Assembly: GCF_001613245.1 (NCBI RefSeq)
Contig: NZ_BDBZ01000006.1
Span: 62,001 to 126,000, forward strand
Reading direction: 5' to 3'
From: Nocardia speluncae NBRC 108251
GTDB taxonomy: Bacteria > Actinomycetota > Actinomycetes > Mycobacteriales > Mycobacteriaceae
Length of the DNA: 64,000 nt
Of this stretch, positions 23,979 through 33,397 are shown piece after piece. Below the pieces are notes generated by a model. That model did no database searches. It was not told where the DNA came from and worked only from the letters and a program-made list of their open reading frames with translations. The position numbers and the translations under genes were made by a program. Numbering within the stretch: the stretch's first letter is position 1; every line of letters begins with the position of its first letter.

Positions 23979-24314
23979 CTAGCGTCGCCGGGCCACCCAT
24001 TGCACCTCGGGTATCTCGGGCCATGCGGTATCCTCGATGGCCAGTTTGTGTTGCCGTACAGCATCGCGGGTGCTCTCGTGGATGGCAGCCATGATATCCG
24101 CAGCCAGTTCCCGATAGTCGGTCGAATGCGCGATCGTACCGGGAGCGATGTACATATCGGTCAACCGGAGCGTCCCATCCACTTCCGGGATAACGCGGCC
24201 ACTGGGAGAAGGCCTCCGGGCCCGGATCCGGCGAACCCGTTCCAGCATATCGGCGGTGGCATCGACGAAAGCGCGTCCCCGAGAAAGCGTCTCGATGGTC
24301 TCCGGATGCCTCAC
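23979..24314 (-). CDS. YbaB/EbfC-family protein (EspL-like)
   Basis: GTG 24314 is preferred: it follows GGTGGG and gives a 111-aa protein close in size to mycobacterial EspL (115 aa); the frame stays open to 24476. The YbaB/EbfC core is seen as ADMLERVRRIRA, then GTLRLTDMYIAPGTI and YRELAADIMAAIHESTRDA. The family includes nucleoid-associated proteins; EspL-type members act in ESX-1 substrate handling. It is the first of four minus-strand genes ending with the large acidic protein. Confidence 0.72.
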   Translation of the reverse strand: MRHPETIETLSRGRAFVDATADMLERVRRIRARRPSPSGRVIPEVDGTLRLTDMYIAPGTIAHSTDYRELAADIMAAIHESTRDAVRQHKLAIEDTAWPEIPEVQWVARRR

Positions 24315-24525
24315 TCCAGCCCACCGGACAGTCGCAGGGCAGACGAGACCCGAGCTTTTGGAGAAATCGCCGCCACGCCTGGGGCTGTAAGCGTCCCAGC
24401 GCCGAGCGGATCTGGCGGCAACGACGATTGCGACAACGCTCCTCCTCACGTCCATCGTGCCCGTCCAATCTTCCACAACAGCACGCAGTTACCAGTGGTG
24501 GGAAGGTTTGTGGGCTCCCCGGCCG

Positions 24526-25194
24526 TTAGCCCGGCTTCCTCCCCATGGAGATACCGGTCATATGGCGACTCGAGCGGTAATCGAAGTCCGTGAATCCCAC
24601 TGCGTTCAGGGCCGGGGTGTAGCGCCGGATGTCGATCGCCTCGAACGGGTCGGCGTCGTGACGCCGGTGCGCAGTACGACCGAACAGAAATCGAATCCAC
24701 CGGCTCGGATGGGCATCGGCGAGCAGCAATCGACCACCCGGTCGCAGCACCCGCCACATCTCGGCGATTGCCGCCTCCCGGTGTTCCTCAGGAATGTGGT
24801 GCATGACGAAGGTGCACGTCACCACATCGACCGAGGCATCGGGCAGGGGCAGTTCCTGAGCCGGAGCCTGGATGTAGCGGTGATTCGGGCGGGTGTCGCG
24901 GCGGCGGTTGTAGTCGATGGCGGCGGCGGAGGGGTCGATACCGATCGCTTTCCCTCGTGGCCCGACCTGCGTGCCGAGCACGCGGACGAGTTTCCCTGGC
25001 CCACAACCGATATCGACGGCGTCGTCGCCGAGACCGGCACCACTCGCCCGGGCCAGTTCGGCGAGCAACCGGCGATGGCGGCCGAGGAACCATACTGTGG
25101 TGAACAGGTTGTATCGCCGCATGCCCTCGATGACGACGCCGGTATCGGGGGCGTCGACGAACATCGGGTTGCGGGTGCGCTGATCTGATGTCAT
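24526..25194 (-). CDS. Class I SAM-dependent methyltransferase
   Basis: A 222-aa protein from ATG 25194. It has motif I VDIGCGPGKLVRVLG, a second-strand acidic residue in AIGIDPS, QELPLPDASVDVVTC (motif II) and LRPGGRLLLADAHP (motif III), the Methyltransf_11/UbiE-like order. The open frame continues upstream to 26061, but that part overlaps the TetR gene on the other strand and has no family content. It is divergent from the TetR gene 103 bp away, so it may be that regulator's target. Substrate unknown. Confidence 0.88.
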   Translation of the reverse strand: MTSDQRTRNPMFVDAPDTGVVIEGMRRYNLFTTVWFLGRHRRLLAELARASGAGLGDDAVDIGCGPGKLVRVLGTQVGPRGKAIGIDPSAAAIDYNRRRDTRPNHRYIQAPAQELPLPDASVDVVTCTFVMHHIPEEHREAAIAEMWRVLRPGGRLLLADAHPSRWIRFLFGRTAHRRHDADPFEAIDIRRYTPALNAVGFTDFDYRSSRHMTGISMGRKPG

Positions 25195-25296
25195 GGGTCG
25201 ATCGTCGCCATCCCGGCCGCTGTCGACCAGAATCAGATGGGCCCGATCCGTCCGTTTCCGGACAGGTCCGGCGGAACTGTCCACCGAGGAAGACCT

Positions 25297-25845
25297 ATGA
25301 GCACCTCTGACCGCAGGGTCCGGCGCACCCGCGAGACACTGCACCGCGCCCTCATCGAGCTGATGATGGAACGCGCCTACGATCGCATCAGCGTGAGCGA
25401 TGTGATCGCGCGGGCGAATATCGGGCGCTCCACGTTCTACGCGCACTACCGGGACAAAGACGATCTGCTCGTAGTGAGCTGCGGTGAACACCTGCGCCAG
25501 GAGATCGCCCGCTCGCCCGACCGTGGCCGCTGGGCACCGGTCCGGGTGATGATCGGCCTGGCCGCACACTATCCGCAGGTATACGAACCGCTGATCGGTT
25601 CCCGGGCCTCGGTGACGGCCCTGCGTGGTTACCGCAACAGTGTGGCAGCCATCCTGCGCGAACACCTTGATGCGCAGCCCGGTCCGCCCGCCGACGACCT
25701 CACCGTCGCCACACTGTCCTGGGCACTCGTCGGCCTGCTCACCGCGGTCACCGACCGCGCGAAACCGGTTGCCCCAGAACTCGCCTGGCGCCGCTTCGAG
25801 GCGATCTGTGCCGGTGCGCATCCCGCATCGCGGGCCCCTCGATAG
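25297..25845 (+). CDS. TetR-family transcriptional regulator
   Basis: ATG 25297 follows GAGGAAG by four bases. The 182-aa protein opens with a TetR helix-turn-helix: TRETLHRALIELMMERAYDR then ISVSDVIARANIGRSTFYAHY. The C-terminal ligand domain is of the TetR_C type with helix AVAAILREHL. It is divergent from the methyltransferase gene, the usual arrangement of a repressor and its target. The intergenic 102 bp would hold the operator; I see no clear palindrome there. Confidence 0.9.
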   Translation: MSTSDRRVRRTRETLHRALIELMMERAYDRISVSDVIARANIGRSTFYAHYRDKDDLLVVSCGEHLRQEIARSPDRGRWAPVRVMIGLAAHYPQVYEPLIGSRASVTALRGYRNSVAAILREHLDAQPGPPADDLTVATLSWALVGLLTAVTDRAKPVAPELAWRRFEAICAGAHPASRAPR

Positions 25846-26053
25846 CGCGGGAGCGAACGGATGGACTCCGGCACGGCGCCGGAAACGATCAGCCGCCCGG
25901 GGGACTTCCGCCTCGCCAGGCGGATCGAGCTCGGGGACGGGCGTGTGCTGTGGCGCGGGCCCGCTCACAATCCGGGCACGGAATGCGATGCCGAGTCGCG
26001 CACGCACGTCCCTAGCGGAGAACCGGAGACCCATGGCGGTGTAGTTTCGCGGG

Positions 26054-26251
26054 ATGAGCACTGCGCAGGACCGTGGTCCGGTGTTCGACGGGGTGAAGAT
26101 CGGCCGCCCCGCGACCGGTGCGCTGATCGACGCCGGCTACCGGTCACTTGCCGGCCTACCGGCGAACATGGACGAACTGCTCGCGCTGCACGGTGTGGGA
26201 CCACGCGCGGTGCGGCTGCTGGATGCCGCGCGGCGCGGCGACCCCGGCTGA
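26054..26251 (+). CDS. Small helix-hairpin-helix protein
   Basis: A 65-aa protein. Residues 20-62 form a helix-hairpin-helix: GALIDAGYRSLAGLP then MDELLALHGVGPRAVRLLDAA, with the GVGPRA hairpin that contacts the DNA backbone in this class. The start has no strong ribosome site. Similar small HhH proteins are widespread in actinomycetes with unknown roles in DNA binding or repair. Confidence 0.75.
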   Translation: MSTAQDRGPVFDGVKIGRPATGALIDAGYRSLAGLPANMDELLALHGVGPRAVRLLDAARRGDPG

Positions 26252-26274
26252 CATCCGTTGCCGCGCGGCCCGGA

Positions 26275-26580
26275 TCAGTCGCAGGTGCGGCGGCCGAGAT
26301 CGGGCCAGGGTGGGCGCCGCAGGATCGCCAGACCGGTGATCACAGCGGCGAGCAGGCCGATCAGCTCGCCCATGAACGCGATCCGGTTGACATCTACCGC
26401 GGGAACCCACGTCGCGGCGCCGTCGCGGACGACGAAAACCCCGGCGGGCCGCATGACCGGGCTGATCACGCCTCGGCGGGCGACGGTGATGACGATCGCG
26501 CCATCGGCCGTCTCGAACGGTTCGCCGTAGACCGGGGCCGGCTCGGCCGCCGTGAATCCCAGTCGCTCCCGTATCGCCAT
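26275..26580 (-). CDS. GerW/YtfJ-like small membrane protein
   Basis: A 101-aa protein from ATG 26580 (ATG 26607 is an in-frame alternative). It reads MAIRERLGF, then VYGEPFETADGAIVITVARRG, MRPAGVFVVRDGAATWVPAVD and a single membrane helix ELIGLLAAVITGLAILRRPPW. The paired VITV / WVPAVD strands followed by a C-terminal helix are the pattern of the GerW (YtfJ) sporulation-protein family, which is also present in non-sporulating actinomycetes. Function here unknown. Confidence 0.6.
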   Translation of the reverse strand: MAIRERLGFTAAEPAPVYGEPFETADGAIVITVARRGVISPVMRPAGVFVVRDGAATWVPAVDVNRIAFMGELIGLLAAVITGLAILRRPPWPDLGRRTCD

Positions 26581-26873
26581 GTAGTACGCCCCATCGCTCG
26601 TGACCATCACTGATGCCGGTGCGGCGAGCCTACGGCGGAACCGGGCCACAGCACAGCATTTCGCTGCCGGAGCACTCACCGGCACTCGACTGTCGGCGAC
26701 GGGGCGGCCCGTCAACGGTACGTACTGTGTCCCGTCCGTCAGCGCCGGCCCTTTCCTAGCGCAACGCCTGAACGCTCGTGCGACCGGGCCGGCACAGCCG
26801 AGAGCAGCTGCGGGTCCGTCCGAAGCAGCCCTCGTTCGCTTCGGCATGCTCATCCGGCCGGCTGTTCGCAACC

Positions 26874-27089
26874 TCAGTCAGCCCATTTCCCGGGGTGCAG
26901 ATAGTGCTGGGTGAGTGCGTTGGCATGCCCGTGGCCGAATCCGTGCTCGGTTTTCAGGAGTTCGACGAGCTCCTTGTGCGACGACAACCCGGAATCACGC
27001 AGGGTGGTCTTCCACTCCTCGATACTGCGGCCGTACTTCGCCTCGATGGACGGGAAGTAGGACGCGGGGCCTTTCGGCTGTGCCGCCAT
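26874..27089 (-). CDS. DUF4287 small protein
   Basis: A 71-aa protein with AGGAGA five bases before ATG 27089. The whole length is a DUF4287 domain: GPASYFPSIEAKYGRSIEEW, then LKTEHGFGHGHANALTQHY. Stand-alone DUF4287 proteins are common in actinomycetes and are often linked to polyketide-cyclase/DUF5655-type proteins; function unknown. It lies 104 bp downstream of the WYL regulator on the same strand. Confidence 0.85.
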   Translation of the reverse strand: MAAQPKGPASYFPSIEAKYGRSIEEWKTTLRDSGLSSHKELVELLKTEHGFGHGHANALTQHYLHPGKWAD

Positions 27090-27193
27090 ATCGGTCTCCT
27101 TGTTCCACACAACGTTCCTCGCATAGGACGGGACCTGGCCAGGGAACTCGTCGGCGATCCAGCTGTGATGCCTGACACAAGATCTGCTGGCCT

Positions 27194-28138
27194 TCAGTGG
27201 TACTGCCGCAGCATCGCTCCCGCCAGCTCGCGGATCCGTTCGCGCGCCTCCGGCGGGCCGGTCACGATGAAATCGTCGGCGAACTGCAGAAGTTGCCGCA
27301 CATCCTCGACCACCCGGCAGGCCACAGCGATGCCCACCCGCCCGCCCGCTTCCGGAGTCAGGACCGTCAACCGGGTACCGAGGATCCGTTGGGCACGTTC
27401 CAACTGGCCGGTGGACAGTGCGCCCTCGATCCGGACGGCCCCCGCGGTTTCCCAGCGTGCGGACAGTTCCGCCGCCACTGCCTGCAAGGTCGCCCCGGGC
27501 CGCAGCTGCCGGGGCGTGCGCAGCGGACGCCAGCCGGCGATCCGTTCCAGCGAATACAGGCGCGGCCGGGCCGAATGGTCGGCCACGAGATACCACCGGC
27601 CGCCCTTGGCCAGCAAACCGTAGGGGTCGACGATCTGCCACGTAGGCCCGGTCTCGTCCGACCGCCGGTAGTTGACCCGTAACCGGACGCCGCGCCGCAG
27701 GTCACCCAGCAGTTCAGCGGGCCCGATTCCCGCGCCGGGCGGCCCGAACCAGGGCCGGTTGTCCGTGGCGACCACCGCATGCACCGGCAGCAGATTCTCC
27801 GGTCGCGCCCGCCCCGGCGCCACCTTGCTCCTGGCTCGCCGGCTGTCGACCCCACCACCGAGCTGATCGCGCTGGGTGTCGTCGAGGCCGGACAACGCGA
27901 GATGGTCGCGCTCGGCCGGGGTGAGGCGGGCGAGGTCGAGTGCACCGCCGGGTAGCAGTGTCACTCCACCCCATCTCCCCCGCCGGACGAGTATCGGGAA
28001 CCCGGCGTCCTGCAGCCATTGCACGTCCCGGAACGCGGTCCGCACCGATATGCCCAGTTCGGCGGCCAGATCGGTGGTGGTGACGGTTTCCCGGGACTGC
28101 AGGGCGATCAGCAGGGAAAAGAAGCGATCGGGCGTCAT
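27194..28138 (-). CDS. YafY-type HTH/WYL-domain regulator
   Basis: ATG 28138 is chosen because AGGAAG precedes it; upstream codons to 28159 are also open. The 314-aa protein has an N-terminal winged helix (RFFSLLIALQSRETVTTTDL, VRTAFRDVQWL) and a WYL domain with GGRWYLVADHSARPRLYSL. WYL domains sense ligands or nucleic acids. It is divergent from a VOC-family gene across 93 bp, a very common pairing in which the WYL protein controls the glyoxalase-like gene. Confidence 0.9.
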   Translation of the reverse strand: MTPDRFFSLLIALQSRETVTTTDLAAELGISVRTAFRDVQWLQDAGFPILVRRGRWGGVTLLPGGALDLARLTPAERDHLALSGLDDTQRDQLGGGVDSRRARSKVAPGRARPENLLPVHAVVATDNRPWFGPPGAGIGPAELLGDLRRGVRLRVNYRRSDETGPTWQIVDPYGLLAKGGRWYLVADHSARPRLYSLERIAGWRPLRTPRQLRPGATLQAVAAELSARWETAGAVRIEGALSTGQLERAQRILGTRLTVLTPEAGGRVGIAVACRVVEDVRQLLQFADDFIVTGPPEARERIRELAGAMLRQYH

Positions 28139-28231
28139 ACCGCAAGATTCTTCCTTCAAACCTGCCGGAATCTGTCAGGTATGGCAGCGAATCTCTACTT
28201 GTCCACAACGACGGCAAGAGGAGAACACCCC

Positions 28232-28597
28232 ATGACCACACCGAACATGTTCATCGTGTACGTCCGCGACGCGGCCGCTGCCGCCCGCTTCTACGGCGAC
28301 CTGTTCGAGATGAAGCCCGTATTCGAAACCCCGCGCTTCATCGCCTTCGACCTCGGCGGCGGTATCCAGCTCGCCGTGTGGAGCGGTGCCGACGAGAACT
28401 TCTCCTTCACCGGCCCACGCACCAGCGAACTCTGCCTGGCCCTGCCCGGCGGTCCCGAGGGGATCGACAACCACTTCCGGAAGTGGGTCGACAAGGGTGT
28501 CGATATCGTCGCCGAGCCCTACGACGAGGTCTTCGGCCGCACTTTCGTAGTCGCCGACCCCGACGGCAATCTGATCCGCGTGGCCCCGGTGGATTGA
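28232..28597 (+). CDS. VOC-family (glyoxalase/bleomycin-resistance-like) protein
   Basis: A 121-aa protein with AAGAGGAG nine bases before ATG 28232. It is a single-unit VOC fold with paired beta-alpha-beta-beta-beta modules: MFIVYVRDAAAAARFYGDLF, FDLGGGIQLAVWS, and FGRTFVVADPDGNLIRVAPV. The conserved DPDGN turn and a Glu/His set at strand ends are typical. Substrate unknown. The divergent WYL regulator probably controls it. A strong hairpin follows the stop. Confidence 0.88.
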   Translation: MTTPNMFIVYVRDAAAAARFYGDLFEMKPVFETPRFIAFDLGGGIQLAVWSGADENFSFTGPRTSELCLALPGGPEGIDNHFRKWVDKGVDIVAEPYDEVFGRTFVVADPDGNLIRVAPVD

Positions 28598-28604
28598 GAC
28601 GCCC

Positions 28605-28632
28605 GCGTGCGGGGCCATCTAGCCCCGCACGC
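28605..28632 (+). terminator. Hairpin terminator after VOC gene
   Basis: Perfect 11-bp arms GCGTGCGGGGC and GCCCCGCACGC with a 6-base loop start eight bases past the VOC stop. No T-run follows, as is usual for actinomycete hairpin terminators. Confidence 0.7.
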
Positions 28633-28817
28633 CGCGGGCTGTGCCCGTGGAGCCGTCCAACGTCTCCCGAAAGGGCACCGTGCGCGGGAAATCCGCGGCG
28701 GCGCGGACCGGCCCGCGACATTTCGCAAGATGCACTGCCCCGCCCCGGCGTCCGTTTCGCACTACTCTCGTTCTCCAGTGCCGGATTCCGGTTCCGGCCG
28801 ATGCGAGGGGGTCGCCG

Positions 28818-30296
28818 ATGCGACACGTGCTCAGAGGCATGGTGCTGTCTCTGCTCCTGGTGCTCGCCGGATCCACACAGGTAGGTACGGCGGCGGCGCA
28901 GGATCCCGGCCGGCCGGTGGTGAAGGTCGGCACCGAGGGCACCTATCCGCCGTTCTCCTACCACGATCCGGGCAACCGGCAACTCACCGGCTACGACATC
29001 GAGGTGGTCCGGGCGATCGCCGACCGGGCCGGCTGGGAACTCGAATACGTCGAAACACAGTGGGACGCGATCTTTCCCGCCCTGGATTCCGGTCGCATCG
29101 ATGTCATCGCCAACCAGGTCTCGGTCAACGACGAGCGCCGGGCGAAGTACGGGCTGTCCGATACCTACACCTACTCCCGCGGCGTGATCGTCCGGCGCAC
29201 CGGCGACGAACAGATCCGGACCCTGGACGATCTGGCCGGGCGCACCACCGCCCAGTCGAGCACCAGCAACTGGGCTCAGGTCGCCCGCGACGCCGGCGCA
29301 AACGTCGAGGCTGTCGAAGGGTTCGCGCAGGCGGCAGCGCTGCTCACCCAGGGACGCGTCGACGCGATCATCAACGACAACATCGCCGTGCTCGACTACC
29401 TGGCCAGCACCGGGGCCACGGATATCGAGATCGTCGGCGATGCCGGAGCGGAGACCAGCGAGCAAGTCCTCGCCTTCCGCAAGGACGACGCAGCATTGCT
29501 CGGCCAGGCGAACCGGGCGATCGCCGCACTGGCGGCCGACGGGACGCTCGCAGCCATCTCACAAAAGTACTTCCGGGCCGATGTCTCGGTACCCGACGGC
29601 GGCACCGCCGACCTGTCCGAGGGGCGCGGCCCCCGCGGCACCTGGGAGGTGTTGCGCGGGGCGGCGTGGCCGATGTTCGTCGGACTGGTGCAGGTGACGG
29701 TCCCGTTGACAGCATTGAGTTTCACCATCGGGCTCCTGCTGGCACTCTTGGTCGCGCTGGCGCGGATATCGTCCTACCGGCTACTCGCCGCACCCGCTCG
29801 CGCCTTCATCTCCATCATTCGCGGCACGCCCCTGCTGGTGCAGCTGTTCATCGTCTTCTACGGGCTGCCGCAGATCGGGTTGAAGTTCGACCCGTTCATC
29901 GCCGCGGTGATCGCGTTCAGTCTCAATGTGGCCGGCTATGCGGCCGAAGTGATCCGTTCGGCGATTCTGGCGGTGCCGAAGGGACAGTTCGAGGCGGCGG
30001 CGACGGTCGGTCTCGGATATGCGCAGACGCTACGCCGCATCATCCTCCCGCAGGCCACCAGAACAGCGGTGCCACCGCTGTCCAATACCTTGCTCTCACT
30101 GCTCAAGGACACATCGCTGGGCTCGGTGGTGCTATTGACCGAACTGTTCCGTGAGGCCCAGCTCGCGGCGGCCGAGAGCAACGACTTCCTCGCGCTGTAC
30201 ACGTTCGCCGCGCTGTACTACTGGGTGATGTGCGCGGCCCTCTCCGCCGCGCAGAAACGACTGGAGACCCGACTCGACAGGTATGTGGCGAAATGA
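28818..30296 (+). CDS. Amino-acid ABC transporter, fused substrate-binding and permease protein
   Basis: ATG 28818 follows GAGGGGG by six bases and starts a Sec signal (MRHVLRGMVLSLLLVLAGS, cleavage near TAAAQD). The 492-aa product joins two parts usually encoded separately. Residues ~30-265 are a type 3 periplasmic-binding domain (VGTEGTYPPFSYHD, GYDIEVVRAIADRAG, LDSGRIDVIANQ). Residues ~290-485 are a HisM/GlnP-type permease (FISIIRGTPLLVQLFIVFYG, and the EAA loop AAATVGLGYAQTLRRIILPQ). Such fusions import polar amino acids such as glutamine or cystine. Its stop overlaps the ATPase start (ATGA). Confidence 0.93.
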   Translation: MRHVLRGMVLSLLLVLAGSTQVGTAAAQDPGRPVVKVGTEGTYPPFSYHDPGNRQLTGYDIEVVRAIADRAGWELEYVETQWDAIFPALDSGRIDVIANQVSVNDERRAKYGLSDTYTYSRGVIVRRTGDEQIRTLDDLAGRTTAQSSTSNWAQVARDAGANVEAVEGFAQAAALLTQGRVDAIINDNIAVLDYLASTGATDIEIVGDAGAETSEQVLAFRKDDAALLGQANRAIAALAADGTLAAISQKYFRADVSVPDGGTADLSEGRGPRGTWEVLRGAAWPMFVGLVQVTVPLTALSFTIGLLLALLVALARISSYRLLAAPARAFISIIRGTPLLVQLFIVFYGLPQIGLKFDPFIAAVIAFSLNVAGYAAEVIRSAILAVPKGQFEAAATVGLGYAQTLRRIILPQATRTAVPPLSNTLLSLLKDTSLGSVVLLTELFREAQLAAAESNDFLALYTFAALYYWVMCAALSAAQKRLETRLDRYVAK

Positions 30297-31084
30297 CCGA
30301 CACCACTGAACACAACACCGCGCCCGCCTGGATCCGGGTCCGCGGCCTGGAGAAGTCCTTCGGCGAGCGGCACGTGCTGCGCGGCATCGACTTCGAATCC
30401 CGGCGCGGCACCTCGACCGTCCTGCTGGGCCCCTCGGGGTCGGGCAAGACCACCGTACTGCGCTCCCTCAACGCGCTCGATATTCCCGAACGCGGGGTGG
30501 TCGGCATCGCCGACGTCGAGGTCGACTTCGCCCGGCTGCCCCGTGGCCGGGCGGGGCGCCGGGAAGCAACCGGGCTACGAGCCCAGAGCGGAATGGTCTT
30601 CCAGTCCCACAATCTCTTCCCGCACCGCACGGTGCTGGAGAACATCATCGAAGGCCCCGTCGTCGCCCAGCAGCGCCCCCGGGACGAAGCGGTCGCCGCG
30701 GCCCGGACCCTCCTGGAGCAGGTGGGTCTCGGCGACCGCGCAGACGCCTACCCTTTCCAGCTTTCGGGAGGCCAGCAGCAGCGCGTCGGGATCGCCCGCG
30801 CCCTGGCCCTGAAACCGCAGGTGGTGCTGTTCGACGAACCCACCTCGGCGCTGGACCCCGAACTGGTCGGCGAAGTACTCGCCGTCATCAAGGACTTGGC
30901 CACTCAGGATTGGACGATGGTGATCGTCACCCACGAAATCCGTTTCGCCCAGCAGGTAGCGGATCAGGTCCTGTTTCTCGACGACGGCGCCATCGTCGAA
31001 CGCGGCCCGGCAGACCAGGTGATCGGCGACCCCCGAGAAGACCGAACCCGCCGCTTCCTGAAACGCATCCTCGACACCGGGTAG
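30293..31084 (+). CDS. Polar amino-acid ABC transporter ATP-binding protein
   Basis: ATG 30293 overlaps the preceding stop by four bases (ATGA), so translation is coupled. The 263-aa ATPase has Walker [11 protein letters not shown]-loop [11 protein letters not shown], signature LSGGQQQR, Walker [14 protein letters not shown] and H-loop VTHEI, the GlnQ/HisP set. Together with the fused binding/permease protein it forms a complete two-gene importer. Confidence 0.95.
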   Translation: MTDTTEHNTAPAWIRVRGLEKSFGERHVLRGIDFESRRGTSTVLLGPSGSGKTTVLRSLNALDIPERGVVGIADVEVDFARLPRGRAGRREATGLRAQSGMVFQSHNLFPHRTVLENIIEGPVVAQQRPRDEAVAAARTLLEQVGLGDRADAYPFQLSGGQQQRVGIARALALKPQVVLFDEPTSALDPELVGEVLAVIKDLATQDWTMVIVTHEIRFAQQVADQVLFLDDGAIVERGPADQVIGDPREDRTRRFLKRILDTG

Positions 31085-31093
31085 GTCGGCCGC

Positions 31094-31265
31094 ATGCCTG
31101 CGGTCGAATCGGTGGTCTTCTATATCGGTGAAACGCTGCTCGACGACACCCGCGAGTTCGGGCGTGGGCCGACTGGATCCGGGCATCCCCCGCCATACCT
31201 TTTCCGCAGTACTCGGCACCGTGATCGCGGAAGGCCGCAACCACGCGGAGACATTCGAATTCTGA
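31094..31265 (+). pseudogene. Decayed HAD-family hydrolase fragment
   Basis: A remnant of a HAD hydrolase N-terminus. Frame 2 from ATG 31094 reads ESVVFYIGETLLDDTREFG, matching the usual VVFDIGETLLDDTREFG start but with the catalytic Asp changed to Tyr. After about 31160 the family sequence continues in a different frame (GIPRHTFSAVLGTVIAEGRN, to a TGA at 31263), so a frameshift separates the halves, and the rest of the gene (over 150 residues) is missing. Both a lost nucleophile and a frameshift argue for decay rather than sequencing error alone. Confidence 0.75.
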
Positions 31266-31387
31266 AACCGAGTGGACGCGTTATCGGGGACTGGTCACAC
31301 CATCTGGCCAATGACGCCGCGCCGATTTCGATTTCGGCCGGCCGCACCAGTTCTCAGCATCTCCAAGGAAAACAAAACCCGCCGCGG

Positions 31388-33397
31388 CTAGGGCTGTGCA
31401 GCCAGCCACTCCTGGTAACTTTGATGCCGGAACTGATAGGCAGCACCGGTAACTCGCAGCAGTCCCGATCCACGCGCCCAGTCCAGGAAGGGCGCGGGCG
31501 ACGAGGCGAAACCAGATCCGACCGTAAACAACGCTCTCGCACATCCGTATCGGATACTGGCCTTGGCTCGCGCCAAGAAGATCAACGCGCCGAGGGCGAT
31601 ACCCATCGGAGCCCCAGCCAAAGCCATCAGTATTACGAGCAAGGGGCTGAGCGCTAGCAACGACAACGGCAGATCACCTTCACTCGACTTTTTGACGAAT
31701 GCCAGGACAGTGACAATCGAAACCAACATGAGCCACGTGATCACACCGACATAGACGGCGGCACGCGCATCATCACGAATGATCCGTTTCTCGTCGAGCC
31801 GGGGTTGCCGGTGGCCGGTGAGGCTGATGCCGAAGATCAGCACCAGCGCGGTGAGGGTACCGACCAAGCCTGCGCCTTCGGCGGCGTCTCGCGGTGGCAA
31901 TGGGTTGGGCGCTGCCGGGTGCCTGCTCGCCAGGAAGCCACAGATCGCAAGGGCGAACCCCGCGCCGACACCTACGACCGAGGCTTTGACCCAGCGCTTC
32001 ACGTCACCGGTTTTGTACGTCCGCCACAATGCCTTTCGCGATGAGGGTCGAGAGGGCCAGTAGCCACGGAAGCCGCATACCAGCGCGCACAAGGTGCCGA
32101 TCACCAGACCGTCCCGTGTGGCCGGCGCTACGTCGATCCCAGCCCAGACGGCGGGTGCAATGAAGAACGTGAAGACCGCCCCGAACCCGGTTACCGCAGC
32201 GACGACGGCATGGAGCAACCGACACCGCAGGTCTCCGGCCAGACTCCATATTTGATCCAACGCGAAATCCCCCCTGCCAACCACACTCGTGCCGGGTGCG
32301 AAGTGGCGGGCAAGTGCACGCATCCATGCCGACACCTCGCCACAGGTGTACTTCTGCCGACTGTGGGCATCCCGGAGCTGTGCAGCGACCGCAGACGGAA
32401 TCAGCGCAGAGAACAACACATCCTCGATCGCCTCCCGGGTCGTTGCCTCCGTCAGCACGGCGGTGTCACCTGCTCGCTTGTGCTTGAGGAACTGTATGGT
32501 CAGGCCCAACATCCACGGTGTGCGCAAGGTCTGCGCGAAGATCCCATCGGGGTCGGCCTCGAGTTTGCCCTGCACCGACGTCCATTTCTGTCCGCCGTTG
32601 ACGTCGTGCCAGCTCTTCAGATAGTCAGCGATCTGCTGCGCGGTCAGTGCTTGCAGCGCGATCACCGAAGCCTCGTACAGTCCGGACTCGCCGTGAAGTT
32701 CCGACAGCTTCCGGTAGGCGTCCATACGAGCGGTGACAATGATCGGCCTTCCGAGCCAATGGACTTCGTTGAGCTGATCCAACGCCGCGCGGGCGCGTGC
32801 AGGTTCTCGCGAATCGCTATCCATCTCATCGAGTCCGTCCAGGACTGGAAGTATCCGGTCCGTCCCGACAAGCTCCCGCGTCACGCGCAGGCCGAGCGAG
32901 TAGTCCTGCGCGATCCGCTGCGCGAGCCACTCTTCGAAACTATTCGAATCGGGATCCCAGCTGGAAGCATTGAGGCGTACAGGAACCGGCAGGCGATCGC
33001 GCTCCGTGCCCGCCCGCTGATCCAGCAGATCGAGCATGAGATTCAAGGCAGCAACAGTTTTTCCCGAGCCCGGACCGCCCACAATCATCAGGCGAGGGTC
33101 CTGCAATCCGTCGAAATACGCACGGACCCCCGCCAGTGACCCGAATTCACCGCTGCCGACAGTGCCGGTGTCGACCAGCGTGTTCCATCGCAGCCCTATC
33201 CCTTTACCACGCGCCACCCCCAATTCCCCGAGCCGACGCTTCTCGGTCTTTGCCACGAGACCCGCAAGGTCGTCCGCGACCAACGCCAACGACGTCGCCG
33301 ATACATCCGGGCGCAATTTCCGCAACAGCGATCCGGCTCCCCGCGCCGCGGGCACCACCACACGACCGACGACAGCCAACTCCGAACCTGACACCAT
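31388..33397 (-). CDS. NACHT-domain NTPase with C-terminal membrane helices
   Basis: ATG 33397 is chosen because GGAGGGG lies four bases upstream; ATG 33469 is possible. The 669-aa protein has a short N-terminal region (1-~95), then a STAND/NACHT NTPase: Walker [11 protein letters not shown] (105-114), Walker [12 protein letters not shown] (182-192) and a following [10 protein letters not shown] sensor segment. The C-terminal ~290 residues contain about seven hydrophobic helices (for example [27 protein letters not shown]) and end in a [11 protein letters not shown] segment. Bacterial NACHT proteins with membrane effectors include known anti-phage proteins (Avs/bNACHT types); an immune role is inferred. 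It stands alone beside a decayed gene. Confidence 0.85.
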   Translation of the reverse strand: MVSGSELAVVGRVVVPAARGAGSLLRKLRPDVSATSLALVADDLAGLVAKTEKRRLGELGVARGKGIGLRWNTLVDTGTVGSGEFGSLAGVRAYFDGLQDPRLMIVGGPGSGKTVAALNLMLDLLDQRAGTERDRLPVPVRLNASSWDPDSNSFEEWLAQRIAQDYSLGLRVTRELVGTDRILPVLDGLDEMDSDSREPARARAALDQLNEVHWLGRPIIVTARMDAYRKLSELHGESGLYEASVIALQALTAQQIADYLKSWHDVNGGQKWTSVQGKLEADPDGIFAQTLRTPWMLGLTIQFLKHKRAGDTAVLTEATTREAIEDVLFSALIPSAVAAQLRDAHSRQKYTCGEVSAWMRALARHFAPGTSVVGRGDFALDQIWSLAGDLRCRLLHAVVAAVTGFGAVFTFFIAPAVWAGIDVAPATRDGLVIGTLCALVCGFRGYWPSRPSSRKALWRTYKTGDVKRWVKASVVGVGAGFALAICGFLASRHPAAPNPLPPRDAAEGAGLVGTLTALVLIFGISLTGHRQPRLDEKRIIRDDARAAVYVGVITWLMLVSIVTVLAFVKKSSEGDLPLSLLALSPLLVILMALAGAPMGIALGALIFLARAKASIRYGCARALFTVGSGFASSPAPFLDWARGSGLLRVTGAAYQFRHQSYQEWLAAQP

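Noticed and set aside
25195..26061. N-terminal extension of the methyltransferase frame
   Set aside because: It runs antisense to the TetR gene and carries no methyltransferase features; ATG 25194 starts the domain properly.
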